64,000 bases of DNA from Panax quinquefolius (lineage: Eukaryota > Streptophyta > Magnoliopsida > Apiales > Araliaceae), in contig CM035165.1 in the NCBI GenBank assembly GCA_020205615.1, positions 91,512,005 through 91,576,004 on the forward strand, in the 5' to 3' direction. Made by a program: the position numbers and the translations under genes. The notes under the pieces were generated by a model. The model was not told the DNA's origin. It saw only the letters and a program-made list of their open reading frames with translations, and made no database searches. Shown piece after piece: positions 50,792 through 63,436 of the stretch (its first letter is position 1; each line of letters opens with the position of its first letter).

Positions 50792-50798
50792 TATAAAA
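50792..50798 (+). promoter_or_regulatory. Candidate TATA box in the solo LTR
   Basis: tataaaa in cttctataaaaagaag, in the same sequence setting as 39136-39142, followed by 'cactgaaactctagagaga'. Confidence 0.5.
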
Positions 50799-52488
50799 AG
50801 AAGCTCATTCTTTTATTATTTCTTACGAATTCACTGAAACTCTAGAGAGAGAAACTATAGAGAGAGTTCTTCTTCTATAATCTTGAGCGTATTTCTTTAG
50901 AGTTTAAGAAAGCTTTGAGCGTAGTACAAATTTTCTTCGAGTATATCATCGCCCTACAAGTCGGAATACTCTTCTTTTACGGTAGGGAATATTATTTGTT
51001 GTACTCATAAGGGGTATTCTTTCTTTCTTATTCATGAAGAGAACTTCTGTTATTCCATTCTTTATTATTCTATTGGAAAAACCCGTATACGCGGGCTACC
51101 CTATACTTGGTGAAATTCTTCTATTATTCCATTCTTTAATATTCTGTTGGAATATCACATCACATGCGTTCTACCTTGGGACACGGGTTCCGCTCATTAT
51201 TATTACATTGGAATATCCCGTTTAGGCGTTTTCTACGGACGGACCGGTTCCGCTTTTATTATTACGTTGGAATATCCCATGCATGCGTTTTTATGGGACC
51301 GATTCCGTTATTTATTATTCATTGGAATAACTCCGCTGCGATCTATCGCATTTATGGTGATTTCTTTTGTTATTCCATTCTTTTTATACTCGGTTGGTTA
51401 AAGTTTTGACTTTATACTCCATGAAATTTGTGGAATATCCTTGATAATTGCGCTTCATCCAAAGATCTTTTCATGGAAATATTCTTCTCAGCATTCTTGA
51501 ATTTTACTCTACAAAGTAGTATCATGTTAACAATTTGGACATTATCATTTCCTAGATAAATTAATTATTCAACTTGTTTTATTGAATTCTTATATCATTG
51601 TCATCATCCTCATGTTTATATTTTGTTGAAAGTCATCTACGGGCTCAGTAGTGCATAGATGGACTTGGTATGATTATGACCGAGGATTATTCGATGTAAT
51701 CATGACCGTAATATTACAAATGATGTGGAAAAAGTCCTCATTGGCCGTAGTGTGCATTGATGGACAATTTTTGGTATGATTATGGCTATAGATTCTCTTT
51801 GGTAGTAGTCAAAAAGATGAATTATTTTATGGCATGATCGGGGACCGTTGATGAAAACATGATTATCTTTAGTCAGTAGTGCATGGATAATTCGTGGTCG
51901 TGATACTAAAGAATATCCTTGGCCAGTAGTGTGAGGGGTGATTCGATGATGTGGATTATTTATTAAGTCGAGTCCCAGCCGATAAAAGTCATGAAAACCT
52001 TTTAAATCATAGAAGATAGTAGATTTTATTCTCTACTTGACTCTTCTAATGGATTGCTTGTTCATACCGCAGTTAAACTTGATGTTTGTTATATTTTATC
52101 GGTTTAACACTTGTTGAAGGCTAATGATAATTTTATCTCGCATTATCTTAGTCATAATATTTCTTCTTGGCTAGTTGAGCTCACCCTTTCTTTCACCGTT
52201 TCTTCGTGAAATGAGAATATAGCTAGGACGAGTTGGGGAACGGAGTGATGGTCCAGAGGATAGCATTAGTAGTCCTCACTATTCTGTGAAATAGTGTGAT
52301 AATAATTGTAATGAGGACTCCTTTTGAGTTTGTATAATCTCTAATAGATAAAATTTATATTCAAACTCACAGCATATGTTTTGTCGTATTGTACACGACA
52401 ATTGTATTAGTAAGTTGTATTTGAATTCTGTACCATGTAAGTGGCGACCCAAGATGGGTGAAGTATACCTAATTTTGGGGGCGTCACA

Positions 52489-54849
52489 CGTTTGGTCGTG
52501 TGATATTTTTATTGTCGAGGAATATTCGTATGACGGCGCAGCCTTGTGTGGGCCCCATAACGGAAAGCGATTGGATGAAGAAAACGACAAGTATAAGTTG
52601 TTTATAAATAACGGCGTAGTTGTTACCGTTAACACTATTGAAATAATTAGGGTTGATTTGATTAATGTGGTTAGTTATGGGTAAAATGCGCAAATATTTC
52701 AAATAAGCAAGTGGTTATAAAATATTCATATTTATCTGAGAATATTCGTTTGGTCGTGGAATATTCTTACTGTCGGGGAATATTCGTACGACGGCGCAGC
52801 CTTGTGTAGGCCCTATAACGGAAAGCGATTAGATGAAGAAAACAACAAGTATAAGTTGTTTATAAATAATGTAGTAGTTATTCTCAATTATCTTGTTGGA
52901 ATATCAAATTGGTTAAAAACAAGATGCTATTGCGTTGCACAAGAAGAGCACGATATTGCACCAATTATTGATTTCTACGTGAAGAAGGCACAACTCAATA
53001 ATTGTTACGATGAATTCTTCGCTCAAAGATTTTATTTTATTGATTCAATAATTGTTGCATTGATATTCTATATTACTGTTGTTTCAATAATTGTCACTAC
53101 ACAGTATTTTCCATTATCGAAGCAATAATTCATATTATCTGAATAATATTATTAGATAAAATTATTGGCAATGTCTAGAAAGTTCTATCTAATGAGAGGT
53201 TTGGTCACCTAATTGCACGCCAGTAAGGAGAAATTCTTATTGGAAAGCCCCCTCTTTCCTAGGAGCGATTCAGTTGCCGATCTTGTGATTCTGTAATATT
53301 ATTTATGAATAATTAATTATTGATTTATATGATGAGGAAAATATTCATTTTATGTGGATATAGATAGAGAAATTTTTTTAAAGTGACAATTGTTGAAAAT
53401 CGATATTTTATCTTTTCTGATAAAATAATATTTTATTATATTATTATAATATAATAATGGTGATATTTTTACAATGAATGTGGGATATATGAGTATATGA
53501 GGAGGAAGAGTATTTTGTTGCATTAAATGATTAACACATGTTTTTTGTGTGTCGGTGGACCCCATTTCTTGGACCGAAATTTGATTATAGCACAGTAAAA
53601 TCGCTTGGTTTGTGGATTTTGGTCAATTTCTATTTGGAATTTAAAAACTTTCTTACGTAAAGTTGTAGATAATGAAATTTCCTATAAAAATACACGCGCG
53701 GTTCAATTTTTTCGATAAAAGGGCTATTTATTATGAATTATTGAAGTTCAGAGTTAGAAATAATTGGTTTTGAAAGTTTTAATTATTTTTAATTACAAAC
53801 ACGTTTTTTTGGTTTTTGTCATTATTTGGTGGCTGAATTCAGATGGTCAAGGTTGGCTACGGAAATTAAAAATAAAATATTATTATTTTATTAAATTTTC
53901 TGCTTTGGTGTTCTAAGCAATTTCTTATAAATAGGGTGCTTAGGTTAGAATTGAAAATCACACCAGAAACTAAAGATTTCTCTCTCTCTCTCTCTCTCTA
54001 TAATATCGAGCGTATTTTTGTGAGTATTTTAGTACTTTGAGTATTGCTATATGGTGCATGTTCTTTCAAAGACTATATTCAAGATTCCAAATGTAAATCT
54101 TATCCTTTTGAGGTAAGGGATGTTATTTTCTTCGTAAGTGATATTATTTCTTCAATATCATTATGCCGAAATATTGGTTGAAACTTTTTATTAAATTTAG
54201 AACTTTTTCATGTCGGGGTTACTATTCATGAATTACTATTCACGAAGCATGATGATTTTCTTGTGGAATTTCTATCTTTTGGTGTCGGAGTTACTATTCA
54301 CGTATACGACACTATTCACGAATATGACACTATTCACAGAAAAATTAAATTATTTCATTTTTCGTCCAAAATATCTATTATGGATACTAGCTTTGATTGT
54401 ATCCATGTTTTGATCATTCTTGTATTTTACTCCACTATGATTATTTATGAGGTATTTTTGGACATGGAATAGTTGAAATACGAATCCTTAATATTTATTC
54501 TTTTGTTTCACTGGATTCATTTTCTTTAAAATATTTTTCATCATCCTCCGTCCTAAATGATGATATAATTGAATATCTTTGGCCTGTAGTGCAAAGATTA
54601 ATGATTTCTGATGAATATCTTTGGCCCGTAGTGGAAAGATGAACAGGTGTTTAGATGAACATGACCAACTGATGAATATCTTTGGCCTGTAGTGCGAAGA
54701 TGAATATTTGATTACAGTTATATATTGATTGATGTTACAGGGATAAAAGATAGATGATGAACTTTTAAATTCATATATAGAAGATAGTAGATTTTATTCT
54801 CTACTTAACTCTTCTAATGAATTATTATTTCCGCTGCGAATATTGATTT
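52489..54849 (+). repeat. 3' LTR of element 2, continued, with an internal restart
   Basis: 52494-52636 continues the LTR after the solo LTR (ggtcgtg...ggaaagcgattggatgaag). At 52637 the sequence jumps back to LTR position about 55 (gaaataattagggttgattt, compare 49607) and repeats the same stretch up to 52880 before going on. A (ct)n run lies at about 53983. The final 500 bases match 45150-45665. It ends at 54849 against element 3. Confidence 0.82.
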
Positions 54850-56225
54850 CTCAGAACTTGTTCTTTTCGGTCGACAATTTGAACAGGAATTTCCTCGTAA
54901 GATAAGTCTTTGTCGAAATGTAGGGGTTCATATTCAATGACGTGCTTGTAATCGGGTTTGTAGGGTCGTAAAACAGAAACATGGAAGGTGTTATGGACAT
55001 TCTCGAGTGCTGGAGGTAGGGCTACCTCGTACGCAACTTCTTCAATTCTTCTCAGTACTTTAAATGGTCCAATGAATCTTAGGCTCAATTTTCCTTTCTT
55101 TCCGGACCTGATCTTTCCCTTCCAAGGAGAGACCTTTAAGAAAACATAACTACCTGATTCAAATTCGATATGTTTACGATGTGGATTAGCGTATTTCTTC
55201 TGTCGGTCTTGAGCTGCTACCAGTCGTGCTCGGATCACTTTGACTATTTCTGATGTCTGTTGTACCAATTCTGGCCCTAGCAATTGCCTTTCGCCAACTT
55301 CATCCCAATAAAGTGGAGTTCTGCACTTTCTGCCGGATAACGCTTCGTCGTAAAGGCGGCATACTATACTAGCGTGTGGTGCTTGTTGTTGAATGAAACT
55401 CTACTAACGGTAGTGATCATCCAAATTTCCTTTAAAGTCCATCACACAGGCTCTTAGCATATCTTCTAATGTCTGAATTGTTATTTTTCTCTGTCCGTCT
55501 ATTTGAGGGTGGTATGCTGTACTCATTCGCAATTGCGTACCCATGCATTCCTGAAGACGTTTCCAGAAATTCAATGTGAAGCGTGGATCTCTATCAGAAA
55601 CAATTGACACCGGATCTCCGTGCCTTGAAACAATCTCTTTCACATATAACCTTTCCAACTAATCTAAGTTGAATCTGATTTTGATCGAATGGAAGTGTAC
55701 GGATTTCGTCAGTCGGTCAACGATAACCCATACTGCGTCGTAACCTTTCTGAGTGGTCGGAAGGCTAACCACGAAGTCCATTGTAATATGTTCCCATTTC
55801 CATTCTGGGATCTCCAACGGTTGTAGCAATCCACTTGGTCTCTGATGTTCTGCTTTTACTTTCTGACAGGTCAGACACTTGGCAACATATTCTGCAACAT
55901 CACATTTAAAATTCGGCCACCAGAAATGCTGTCGAAGATCTTGGTACATCTTGGTACTACCAGGGTGAATCGAATATCGTGAACTGTGAGCCTCGCTCAA
56001 AATTTCTTCCTTAATCTCTTGTACTGGCGGAACCCAAATTCTACTTTCAAATCTCAGTATTCCTTCCTTATCTATCTTAAATCTCGGTTCAGTTCCTTCA
56101 GATATCTTCTTTGTCACCTTTTTACATTCTTCGTCCTGAAGCTGAGCCTCCTTTACTTTATCTAGTAGAGTTTTACCCGATTGCATCTGAAATAGTTTCT
56201 CATCAATCTCCATAGGATACTTCAC
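54850..56225 (-). pseudogene. Integrase of element 3, C-terminus truncated
   Basis: Minus strand. 56225-55659 carries the zinc-binding domain (SSRYSIHPGSTKMYQDLRQH, CLTCQKVKAEHQRPSGLLQP) and the start of the core (WKWEHITMDFVVSLPTTQKG). 55658-55404 has [20 protein letters not shown], but the catalytic glutamate segment is DGQRKITIQ instead of DGQSERTIQ, so Glu is Lys. 55283 onward is the GPF/Y-type C-terminal domain (RFIGPFKVLRRIEEVAYEVA) and VLRPYKPDYK. It stops after VDRKEQVLRN, before the chromodomain core, where element 2 abuts. Single stops separate the pieces. Confidence 0.88.
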
Positions 56226-56228
56226 TTC

Positions 56229-56950
56229 CTACTCTAGTTTCTCCATTTCTGCAATTAGCTCCTCCTGAGAAGTCAACATCATCAATTTCTCACGACCCTT
56301 TCTACTTAAGGCGTCGACAACCACATTTGCTTTACCCGGATGGTATAAAATATCACAGTCGCAATCCTTAATTAATTCCAACCATCTTCTTTGATGCATA
56401 TTCAAATCCTTCGGCGTGAAAATATATTTCAGACTCTTGTGGTCCGTATATATTTCACACTTCTCCCCGTAGAGATAATGCCTCCAAATTTTCAAAGCAA
56501 AAACAACTGCAGCTAGCTCCAAGTCGTGGGTCGGGTATCCCTTCTCGTAATCCTTCAATTGTCGTGATGCATACGCAATGACTTTGCCGTTTTGCATCAG
56601 TACACAACCAAGTCCTTTATGCGACGCATCACTATAAACAACAAAATTTCCTGTATCATCCAGAAGAGATAACACAGGGGCCGTACTCAACCTCTTCTTC
56701 AATTCTTGAAAACTTTCCTCACACTTATCCGTCCAAACAAATTTCACAACTTTTCGAGTTAAATTCGTTAGCGGAGTTGCGATCTTGGAAAAATCTTGAA
56801 TGAATCTTCTATAATACCCTGCCAATCCAAAAAAACTTTGTACTTTCGATGGCGTCCTCGGCTGATCCCAGTTGGTCACGGCTTCGACTTTGGATGGATC
56901 TAGCGAAATTCTGTTTTTATCGATCACGTGCCCAAGAAATTGTACTCATT
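56229..56950 (-). pseudogene. RNase H region of element 3
   Basis: A well-preserved frame of about 232 codons: [20 protein letters not shown], then the RNase H fold [40 protein letters not shown] and [20 protein letters not shown], ending VVDALSRKG. The D, E, D residues (YSDAS, HDLEL, YTDHKS) are present. A stop separates it from RT (WIE, stop, VQFLGHVID) and another from integrase at 56226. Confidence 0.9.
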
Positions 56951-57019
56951 CAATCCAAAATTTGCATTTTGAAAATTTGGCATACAGCTTTTCCCTTCTC
57001 AATACTTCCAATGTTAATC

Positions 57020-57960
57020 TCAAATGCTCTTCATGTTCTTCCTAATCAAAATGTCATCAATAAATACCACTACGAACTTGTCCAAAAACGGCTTAAACAC
57101 ACCATTTATTAGTCTCATAAATGTTGCAGGAGCATTCGTAAGACCAAACGACATTACTAAAAATTCGTAGTGACCATATCGCGTTCTGAACACTGTCTTC
57201 GGTACATCCTTTGGCCTCACCTTCAGTTGATGATAACCACTCCTCAAGTCAATCTTATAAAAGTATCTCGCTCCCTTTAATTGGTCAAACAGATCATCGA
57301 TCCTCAGTAATGGATATCTATTTTTAATCGTGACCTTATTCAAATCTCTGTAGTCAATGCAGAGCCGCATCGATCCGTCCTTCTTTTTCACAAATAAAAT
57401 CGGCTCTCCCCACGGCGATACGCTCGGTTGAATGTACTTATTATCCAATAATTCTTGTAGTTGTACCATTAGTTCTTTCATCTCTACTGGTGCCATTCGG
57501 TATAGTGCCTTCGATATTGGAGCGGTTCCGGGCGCCAGATCGATCACAAAATCTACCTCTCTATCCGGTGGAAGTCCTGGCAAATCGTCTGGAAATACGT
57601 CGACGAAGTCCCTTACAATCGGTATTTCTTCTACCTTCGGATTCTCTTTTCGATTCGTCGACTATGTAAGCTAAGTATCCTACATGCCTCTTTATCATAA
57701 TAACTCACGCCCGCATCATCAAATTCGAACTCGCTTCGCATCAGGCGACTTCTTTACTATAAAACACAACCTTTGGCGGAGTCATAAGGTTAATACGCAT
57801 CTTTTGGCGATCAATTACAGCCCCGTAATTGAATAACCAGTCTATTCCCAATATAACGTCAAATTCCCCAAGTCGAATAGGGATAAGTTCTACATTCATG
57901 ATATTACCCTTAATATCCACTCTACAATTCTTATGTACGTATTTAACATGGATTATTTAT
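57020..57960 (-). pseudogene. Protease end and reverse transcriptase of element 3
   Basis: From 57583 the RT frame reads [26 protein letters not shown]-like [85 protein letters not shown] and the catalytic box [10 protein letters not shown]. Right after the box, at about 57045, a small deletion shifts the frame: [14 protein letters not shown] continues in another frame. Confidence 0.9.
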
Positions 57961-57971
57961 CTATTCGCAAT

Positions 57972-58975
57972 TTATATGTTCATGGGGTAATCTAATTCAT
58001 CCTTAGGTAAATCTAAATTCTTGGCAAAGTCATCGGATATAAAGGAACAAGTAACACCCGAATCAAATAAAACATAAGCATTAATTTTATTGATCGGAAT
58101 GATACCTGACACCACATCACAGGATTGAACTGCATCTTGCACCATCATGTTGAAATTCTGGGCGGTCGGTCGGTTTGTTGCGGTTGGTCCGGTGATAGTT
58201 AAGGCATTTCCACTATTGTTTCCCCGATTTCCTCCTGATCTTGATCCTCCCGATCCCTTCTTAGGACATTCTCTTGCCAGATGGTCCTTCGAACCATAAG
58301 TGAAACAAGCACCCTTCTTTGGGTTTGGACAGTTTGGTGCTATGTGGCCTTCCTGACCACAATTGTAGCACACTGGTTTTTCTTTCATACAAACTCCCAG
58401 ATGAGATTTTCCGCAGTTTGAGCACGCTTCGATCTTCTTCTTCTGCCCTCCTTGTTGACTTTCAGCTGACGAATTATCCGTCCACTTCCTCTTCTGATTA
58501 TGACTACCCCCAGTGCTACTCCCACCAGTCTTGTTATTACTGTCATTCTCACTCTTCTTCTTCTTCTTCTTCTTCTTCTTCTTCTTCTGCTCTTGATTAT
58601 ACTTGGTCACCGCATCGCTTCCAACTTCAGTGAGGATGGCCTTTTCCAATACTCCAACAAAAGTGTTTATCTGAAACATTGATACTGTACTGTATACCCA
58701 AGGCTTTAGTCCTTGTTCGAATCTTCTGGCTTTTCTCTCGTCAGTGTGTACTTGATACGGGGTGAACCTTGCCAACTCGTTGAATTTAGCCGCATAGTCA
58801 GGTACGCTCATATTTCCCTGCTTCAACTCTAAAAATTGAACCTCCATCTAGTTCTGTGAACTGGCCGGGAAATACATTTCGAAGAACATCTCTTTAAATC
58901 TCTCCCACGTAATTACACCTTCACCTCCTCGCACTTTGTTTGCTTGCCACAAATAGCTAGCCTCAGACTTCAACA
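57972..58975 (-). pseudogene. Gag and protease start of element 3
   Basis: From the right: YLWQANKVRGGEGVITWERF and FFEMYFPASSQN (58972-58850), a stop, then MEVQFLELKQGNMSVPDYAA, a lysine run encoded by (ctt)n at about 58555-58590, and zinc knuckles CYNCGQEGHIAPNC and CFTYGSKDHLAREC. The second has Tyr in place of its second Cys. Protease follows with YVLFDSGVTCSFISDDFAKN. The first roughly 100 gag residues and the primer site are missing: at 58972 the gag frame runs straight into LTR sequence. Confidence 0.9.
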
Positions 58976-61661
58976 ATAGATAGAAATAAAATCTTCCCCT
59001 TAAGGGTTACAACATTCAAATAATAATAAAATCCCAGGTTAAACTAACCTTAAACATCTGTGCGGAGTCATAAACAAATAAGTCTTAAACAACATCATTA
59101 ACTCAAGTCTTAAACATAAATACATCATCTAATAAAAAAAATAACAAGTCTTCATCACTTGTTAATCTTGCCCTTGCCTTTACTAGTGGAAGGTTCGTCG
59201 GTTCTTTCGTTCTTAACTGCAATGTTATTATTAAGCAAGAGTGAGCACAATTGCCCGCAAGTATAACAATGAAATAACAGTAAAATAACATGCAAGTGAA
59301 TCAAGGACTTCTGAAATAAAGCTCAACTTTTGAATCAAGAATGAATAACAAGAATCAAAAGGTTTCTGAGGGTCATAAGACCTTGAACTATGTCCTAGGT
59401 TATCAAGGGTTATACTTGAAACCTTTAACAGTCATAAGACTATGGACCTTTCTACGTGATTTTAGGGGATCAGCCCTTAGTATCATCATGTGCACAATAT
59501 CTTAACGCTTAACGCGATAAGTAAATCCTTTCGCAGGTTGTTCATCTCAGTTTGACATTCGAGTCCGCACCAAAGGAAGTTTGGTTTGGATAATTCAATA
59601 AGAGTTCTGAAATTTAGAACGTTCATCAACTATGGACTAGTTGAATCAATAAGGTTCACTAGTCTAACAAGGTTCAATAATAATGATGTTCAGTCTGAAT
59701 AATAATCTCAAGAGGTATACAATAGAACGATTATTGTATAACAAAATCATACTTTGAAAAGATAATCAATCTTTAATATAATAATTCAAACTTGAATAAT
59801 AGTAAATGACAATTTACTCGAGGTAAATAATAAACTTGAACAATAATGACAAGTAGGGTTAGGAAACTTGCCTCGTGCGTAGATTACACTTTAACTAAGC
59901 ACTTTCTTTGAATTTAATCCTACATACCATTCACATTCACAATACCAGTTAATTATAACTTAACTAATCATCAAAAACTCATTCTCTTTGTCTACTTTGA
60001 TTATGACTATACTTAGTCAAATTATCACATTTACTGTCACATAATATCACTTCATGAATAATAATTTAATTATGTATTCCATAACTCAATCTACATGTAA
60101 TTATGTTATTTACATGTTAAACATCTATTTTATCATCACATTATACTTCTAACATGTTTACATGTTCATTACGTTAAGTTACTAACACATTGCTAGACTT
60201 AATCATTTTTTTAAAAATTTCATTTACGAACTTTTCGGAGAGTGGAGTATAATGCTATTTCTTTATTACTGGTCTTTGTCTTTAATTTGGAAACTTGGTA
60301 TTTGCTATTATGATGTGGCATATTGTGATGCGGATGTTTAGGCATGAGCACAGCGGACGCGGCATGGCGAACGAGAAGCTGCTCGCAATTCGCAAAATTG
60401 CGTATCTGACCAAAAACTCCAATTTAAAATATTACTACACAAATTTAGACATACCCACATGATTTAATTCATGCATAAACATAATCCAACATTTATATAA
60501 TGACTTTAACCAATTTAAACAGTTAATTACAGAATTAAAGCATGCAATTTCACTGACTTTGATGTTCTTGAATGTTTTGAAAATAAAACATGAAAATTGT
60601 CACTACGGATTCGTTATAACACCGAATCCGTTCATTTAAACTTTGGTCTCTTCGTATTAACATGCATAATAACATACGAGTGTAAAATTTAGGGATAATA
60701 TACGATCAACACATGAAATATCACGTATCAAGCCATATGGCCAAAACCCAAACTCTGTAATTTATAGCAATCATATACTACGTATTTTCATGAAACTGAT
60801 GACATGGTTTACATAATATATATAATTAAATACGATTTGATACATATTAATACATATATAACCCATAAACATTACTCCTTTCTCAGTTACAGAGGCTTTG
60901 CAAAAGGTTTGAAAGCCATATTTATAAAACTTAAACAACGTGAAATTTAGAATTTGGGAAGAGGAGATTACCCTGTAGAGTATAAATTAGAATATGATCA
61001 GTGATGATCCTTTCACAAGTATTTGATTAATTGTACACTCACAATCTTTTCTCAATATCAAAATTTTCTCTATGAACTCTAGATTATGCTCTGCTTGTTT
61101 TCTAGACTTAGGAATAATAAGAAATAAAAGAAGACGTCAATATAAGAACTGGCGCATTATGGTCAGTTAACCCAGTCATGGGTAACTGCCCATAACTCCT
61201 ACTAAGGCCATGTTTGGCTAGTATAAAAGATTACAAAATTATTTAATTTAATAAAGCTTTATCATATAGTTTAATTAATGTCACACTCCTTCATAAAATA
61301 AATCAATATTTTATTTAATTTACTTTAAATAAAATATAATAAATTCTCATAAATTCACATAGTCACATAACTAAATTTCTCATTAATAAATAATGTCAAA
61401 TTATTAACTCTCTAATTAATAATAAAATTAATTAAAATAATATCGAGCTTATTAAATATTTCTTTTAATACAATAAGCTCACATAATGACATACTTCGAT
61501 AATAAAAATTCTCTACATTAATTCAATAAATGTAACACATATAATTAAATTAATCTACCATAATTTCATCAATTAATTATTTAATCTAATAATTAAATCA
61601 TCGAAAATATTTATTTACTTCAATAATTATTAAAATTAAATTACAAAAATCTCGTTCGTCA
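58972..61661 (-). repeat. 5' LTR of element 3
   Basis: About 2.7 kb sharing 'aatagatagaaataa', 'tatcaagggttatacttgaa' and 'gaaacttgcctcgtgcgtag' with 43290-44707. It lacks the last roughly 95 bases of the LTR and the primer site on its left edge. The likely LTR start on the minus strand is tgacgaacgagatttttg at 61661. Confidence 0.75.
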
Positions 61662-62515
61662 AAGCATGGTATGCCAATATCCATAGTTTCTAATTGAGAG
61701 CCAAGATTCACTTTAAGATTTTGGGTTAGTTTACAAAAAGCCACGGGCACGGATTTACGATTTAGTTCGGCATATCATCCTCAGACGGACGAACAATCAG
61801 TGAGGACTATTCAAACTCTTGAAGATTTATTAAGACTCTGTGTCCTTGACTTCAAGGGAAGTTGGGACAAGTTCTTACCATTGGTGGAGTTTTCCTACAA
61901 CAATAGTTATCAAGCAAGTATTGGCATGGCTCCATTTGAGGCGTTGTATGGAAGAAAGTGTCGTTCACCAGTATGCTGGGATGAGGTGGGTGAAGCAACA
62001 TTGATAGGACCGTATATGGTACATATGACTACTGAAAAGATTCAAACGATCCGGCAACGTATAAAAACCTCACAAGATCGACAAAAGAGTTATTTGATCT
62101 TCATCGAAAGGACGTGGAATTCGATATTGGAGATCATGTGTTGTTACGTGTTGCTCCATGAAAAGGAGTTACGAGATTTGGAAAGAGAGAAAAGCTCAAT
62201 CCTCGATTCATTGGCCCATTTTTAATCCTCGGTCGAGTAGAAAATGTGGTCTATAGACTCGCTTTACCGCCAAGTATGTCTCGTGTTCATAACGTTTTTC
62301 ACATATCTATGTTACGTAAATATGTGAAAGACCCGTGCCACATTATTGAGTTAGAACGGGACGAAATAGCGGAAGATTTAACGTATGAAGAGGTTCCTGT
62401 TAAAATCTTGGATAAGAAGGAACATGTTCTACGCTCCAAAGTTATACCTCAAGTCAAAGTTTTGTGGAGGAACCACGATGTTGAGGAAATGACCTGGGAG
62501 TTAGAATCGAAATGA
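61662..62515 (+). pseudogene. Integrase C-terminal half and chromodomain of element 1
   Basis: Resumes element 1 inside the integrase core (HGMPISIVSN, stop, EPRFTLRFWVSLQ). Two catalytic acids are altered: SDRDPRF is SN-stop-EPRF, and DGQSERT is DEQSVRT. Then comes APFEALYGRKCRSPVCWDEV. After a frameshift near 62090 and a stop at about 62222 comes YRLALPPSMSRVHNVFHISM, then YEEVPVKILDKKEHVLRSKV, VKVLWRNHDVEEMTWELE, a complete chromodomain ending at TGA 62513. Confidence 0.88.
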
Positions 62516-62582
62516 AATCAAGGTATCCTTACCTCTTCGACATACGTAGTGCACGCCCTAATTTCGAGGGTGAAATTTCATA

Positions 62583-62594
62583 AGAATGGGAGGT
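62583..62594 (+). other. Polypurine tract of element 1
   Basis: agaatgggaggt immediately before the 3' LTR start at 62595, equivalent to aaggagggaggt in element 2. Confidence 0.8.
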
Positions 62595-63436
62595 TGTAAG
62601 ACCCCAACTTTTATGAATAAAGATGAATTTTTTATAAATATCACTTTTGAATATTATGGAATGAATTTGATATAATGTTATAGTTGTGGGTAATATTTAT
62701 AAATTTTGTAAAGTACGCAAGTTGTTATATAATATTCGATTTGGTGGGGAATATTCGTATAACTGGCACAATCATTAGTGGACCTCATAAAATAATTATC
62801 GGATTGAGAAAGCGAAAAAATTTTTTATGAAAATAACGGCGGAAGTTTTACCGTTAACTGTTGAAACACCCGGTGTTAAAAGTACAATAATACGCGTGAT
62901 TGCATAGTAGCACACGGTATTGATTATTGATGTATACGTGAGAAGTCACTCAGTTTTGTTCAATTATTGTTACAGTAATTGCTGCATAGTATCTCACGTT
63001 ATTTGATTCAATTATTGTTAATATTTATATATTATTAAATCAATAATTGAGACGACAAAGTTATTAATATTATTATTTGCAATATTAATGATGTCTAGAA
63101 GTTCTGTCAAGGAGAGGTTTGGTCACCTAATTGCGCGCCAATAAGGAGAAATCCTTATTGAAAAGCCCCTTCTTTCCTGGGAACAACCTGGTCGATTAAT
63201 ATTGTGAATTATAATAAATGTGATAAGTTTTGTTTTATTATTATTATAAATGTAATAAAACAGAAAACTTTTTATATAAAACAGAATATTTTTATAAAGT
63301 TATTTGTTTTATTAGACTATAAATAGAATATATGATATTCTATTATGCATAGTGTCTGCATAGTGTTTGCATAGTAAAATCTTTTTATATAAAACAGAAT
63401 ACTTTTATAAAGTTATTTGTTTTATTAGACTATAAA
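62595..63436 (+). repeat. 3' LTR of element 1, first part
   Basis: Starts tgtaagaccccaactttt and matches 37982-38880 of the 5' LTR, with small indels. It is interrupted at 63437 by another LTR of the same superfamily. Confidence 0.9.

Larger units (their letters stand above)
49717..52488 (+). mobile_element. Solo LTR in the 3' LTR of element 2
   Basis: 2772 bases from TGTGAGACCCCGAATTTT to gggggcgtcaca, flanked by the exact 5-base target duplication CGTTT (49712-49716 and 52489-52493). No primer site or coding sequence, so it is the product of LTR-LTR recombination. It is the youngest or among the youngest insertions, because it interrupts element 2. Confidence 0.93.
44708..54849 (+). mobile_element. 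Chromovirus element 2, nested in element 3
   Basis: Plus-oriented. 5' LTR 44708-46058, iMet primer site 46059-46072, coding 46247-49500, polypurine tract 49541-49552. The 3' LTR starts at 49553, is split by a solo LTR (49717-52488), resumes, and ends abruptly at 54849, where antisense integrase of element 3 begins. The last LTR bases match 45150-45665 of the 5' LTR, so the true 3' end (about 400 bases) is missing. No matching target duplication is visible. Confidence 0.85.
43193..61661 (-). mobile_element. Chromovirus element 3, nested in element 1 and itself interrupted
   Basis: Minus-oriented Ty3/gypsy element. Its left edge starts tgtgacacccccaaattcgg, the reverse complement of the usual ggggtgtcaca LTR end. 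The left LTR (43193-44707) and right LTR (58972-61661) share long runs in the same orientation (for example 'tatcaagggttatacttgaa'). Gag-pol on the minus strand fills 58975-54850. Element 2 interrupts it at 44708-54849. The flanks ttatg and aagca do not match, and element 1 lacks RT to integrase across this site, so the insertion was followed by deletion. Confidence 0.8.

Noticed and set aside
58319..58682. Plus-strand Ser-rich and Leu-rich frames
   Set aside because: Opposite strand of the Lys-run in gag of element 3; low-complexity shadow.
43193..61661. Clean target-site duplication for element 3
   Set aside because: The flanks ttatg and aagca do not match, and element 1 lacks RT to integrase here, so there is no simple insertion site to report.
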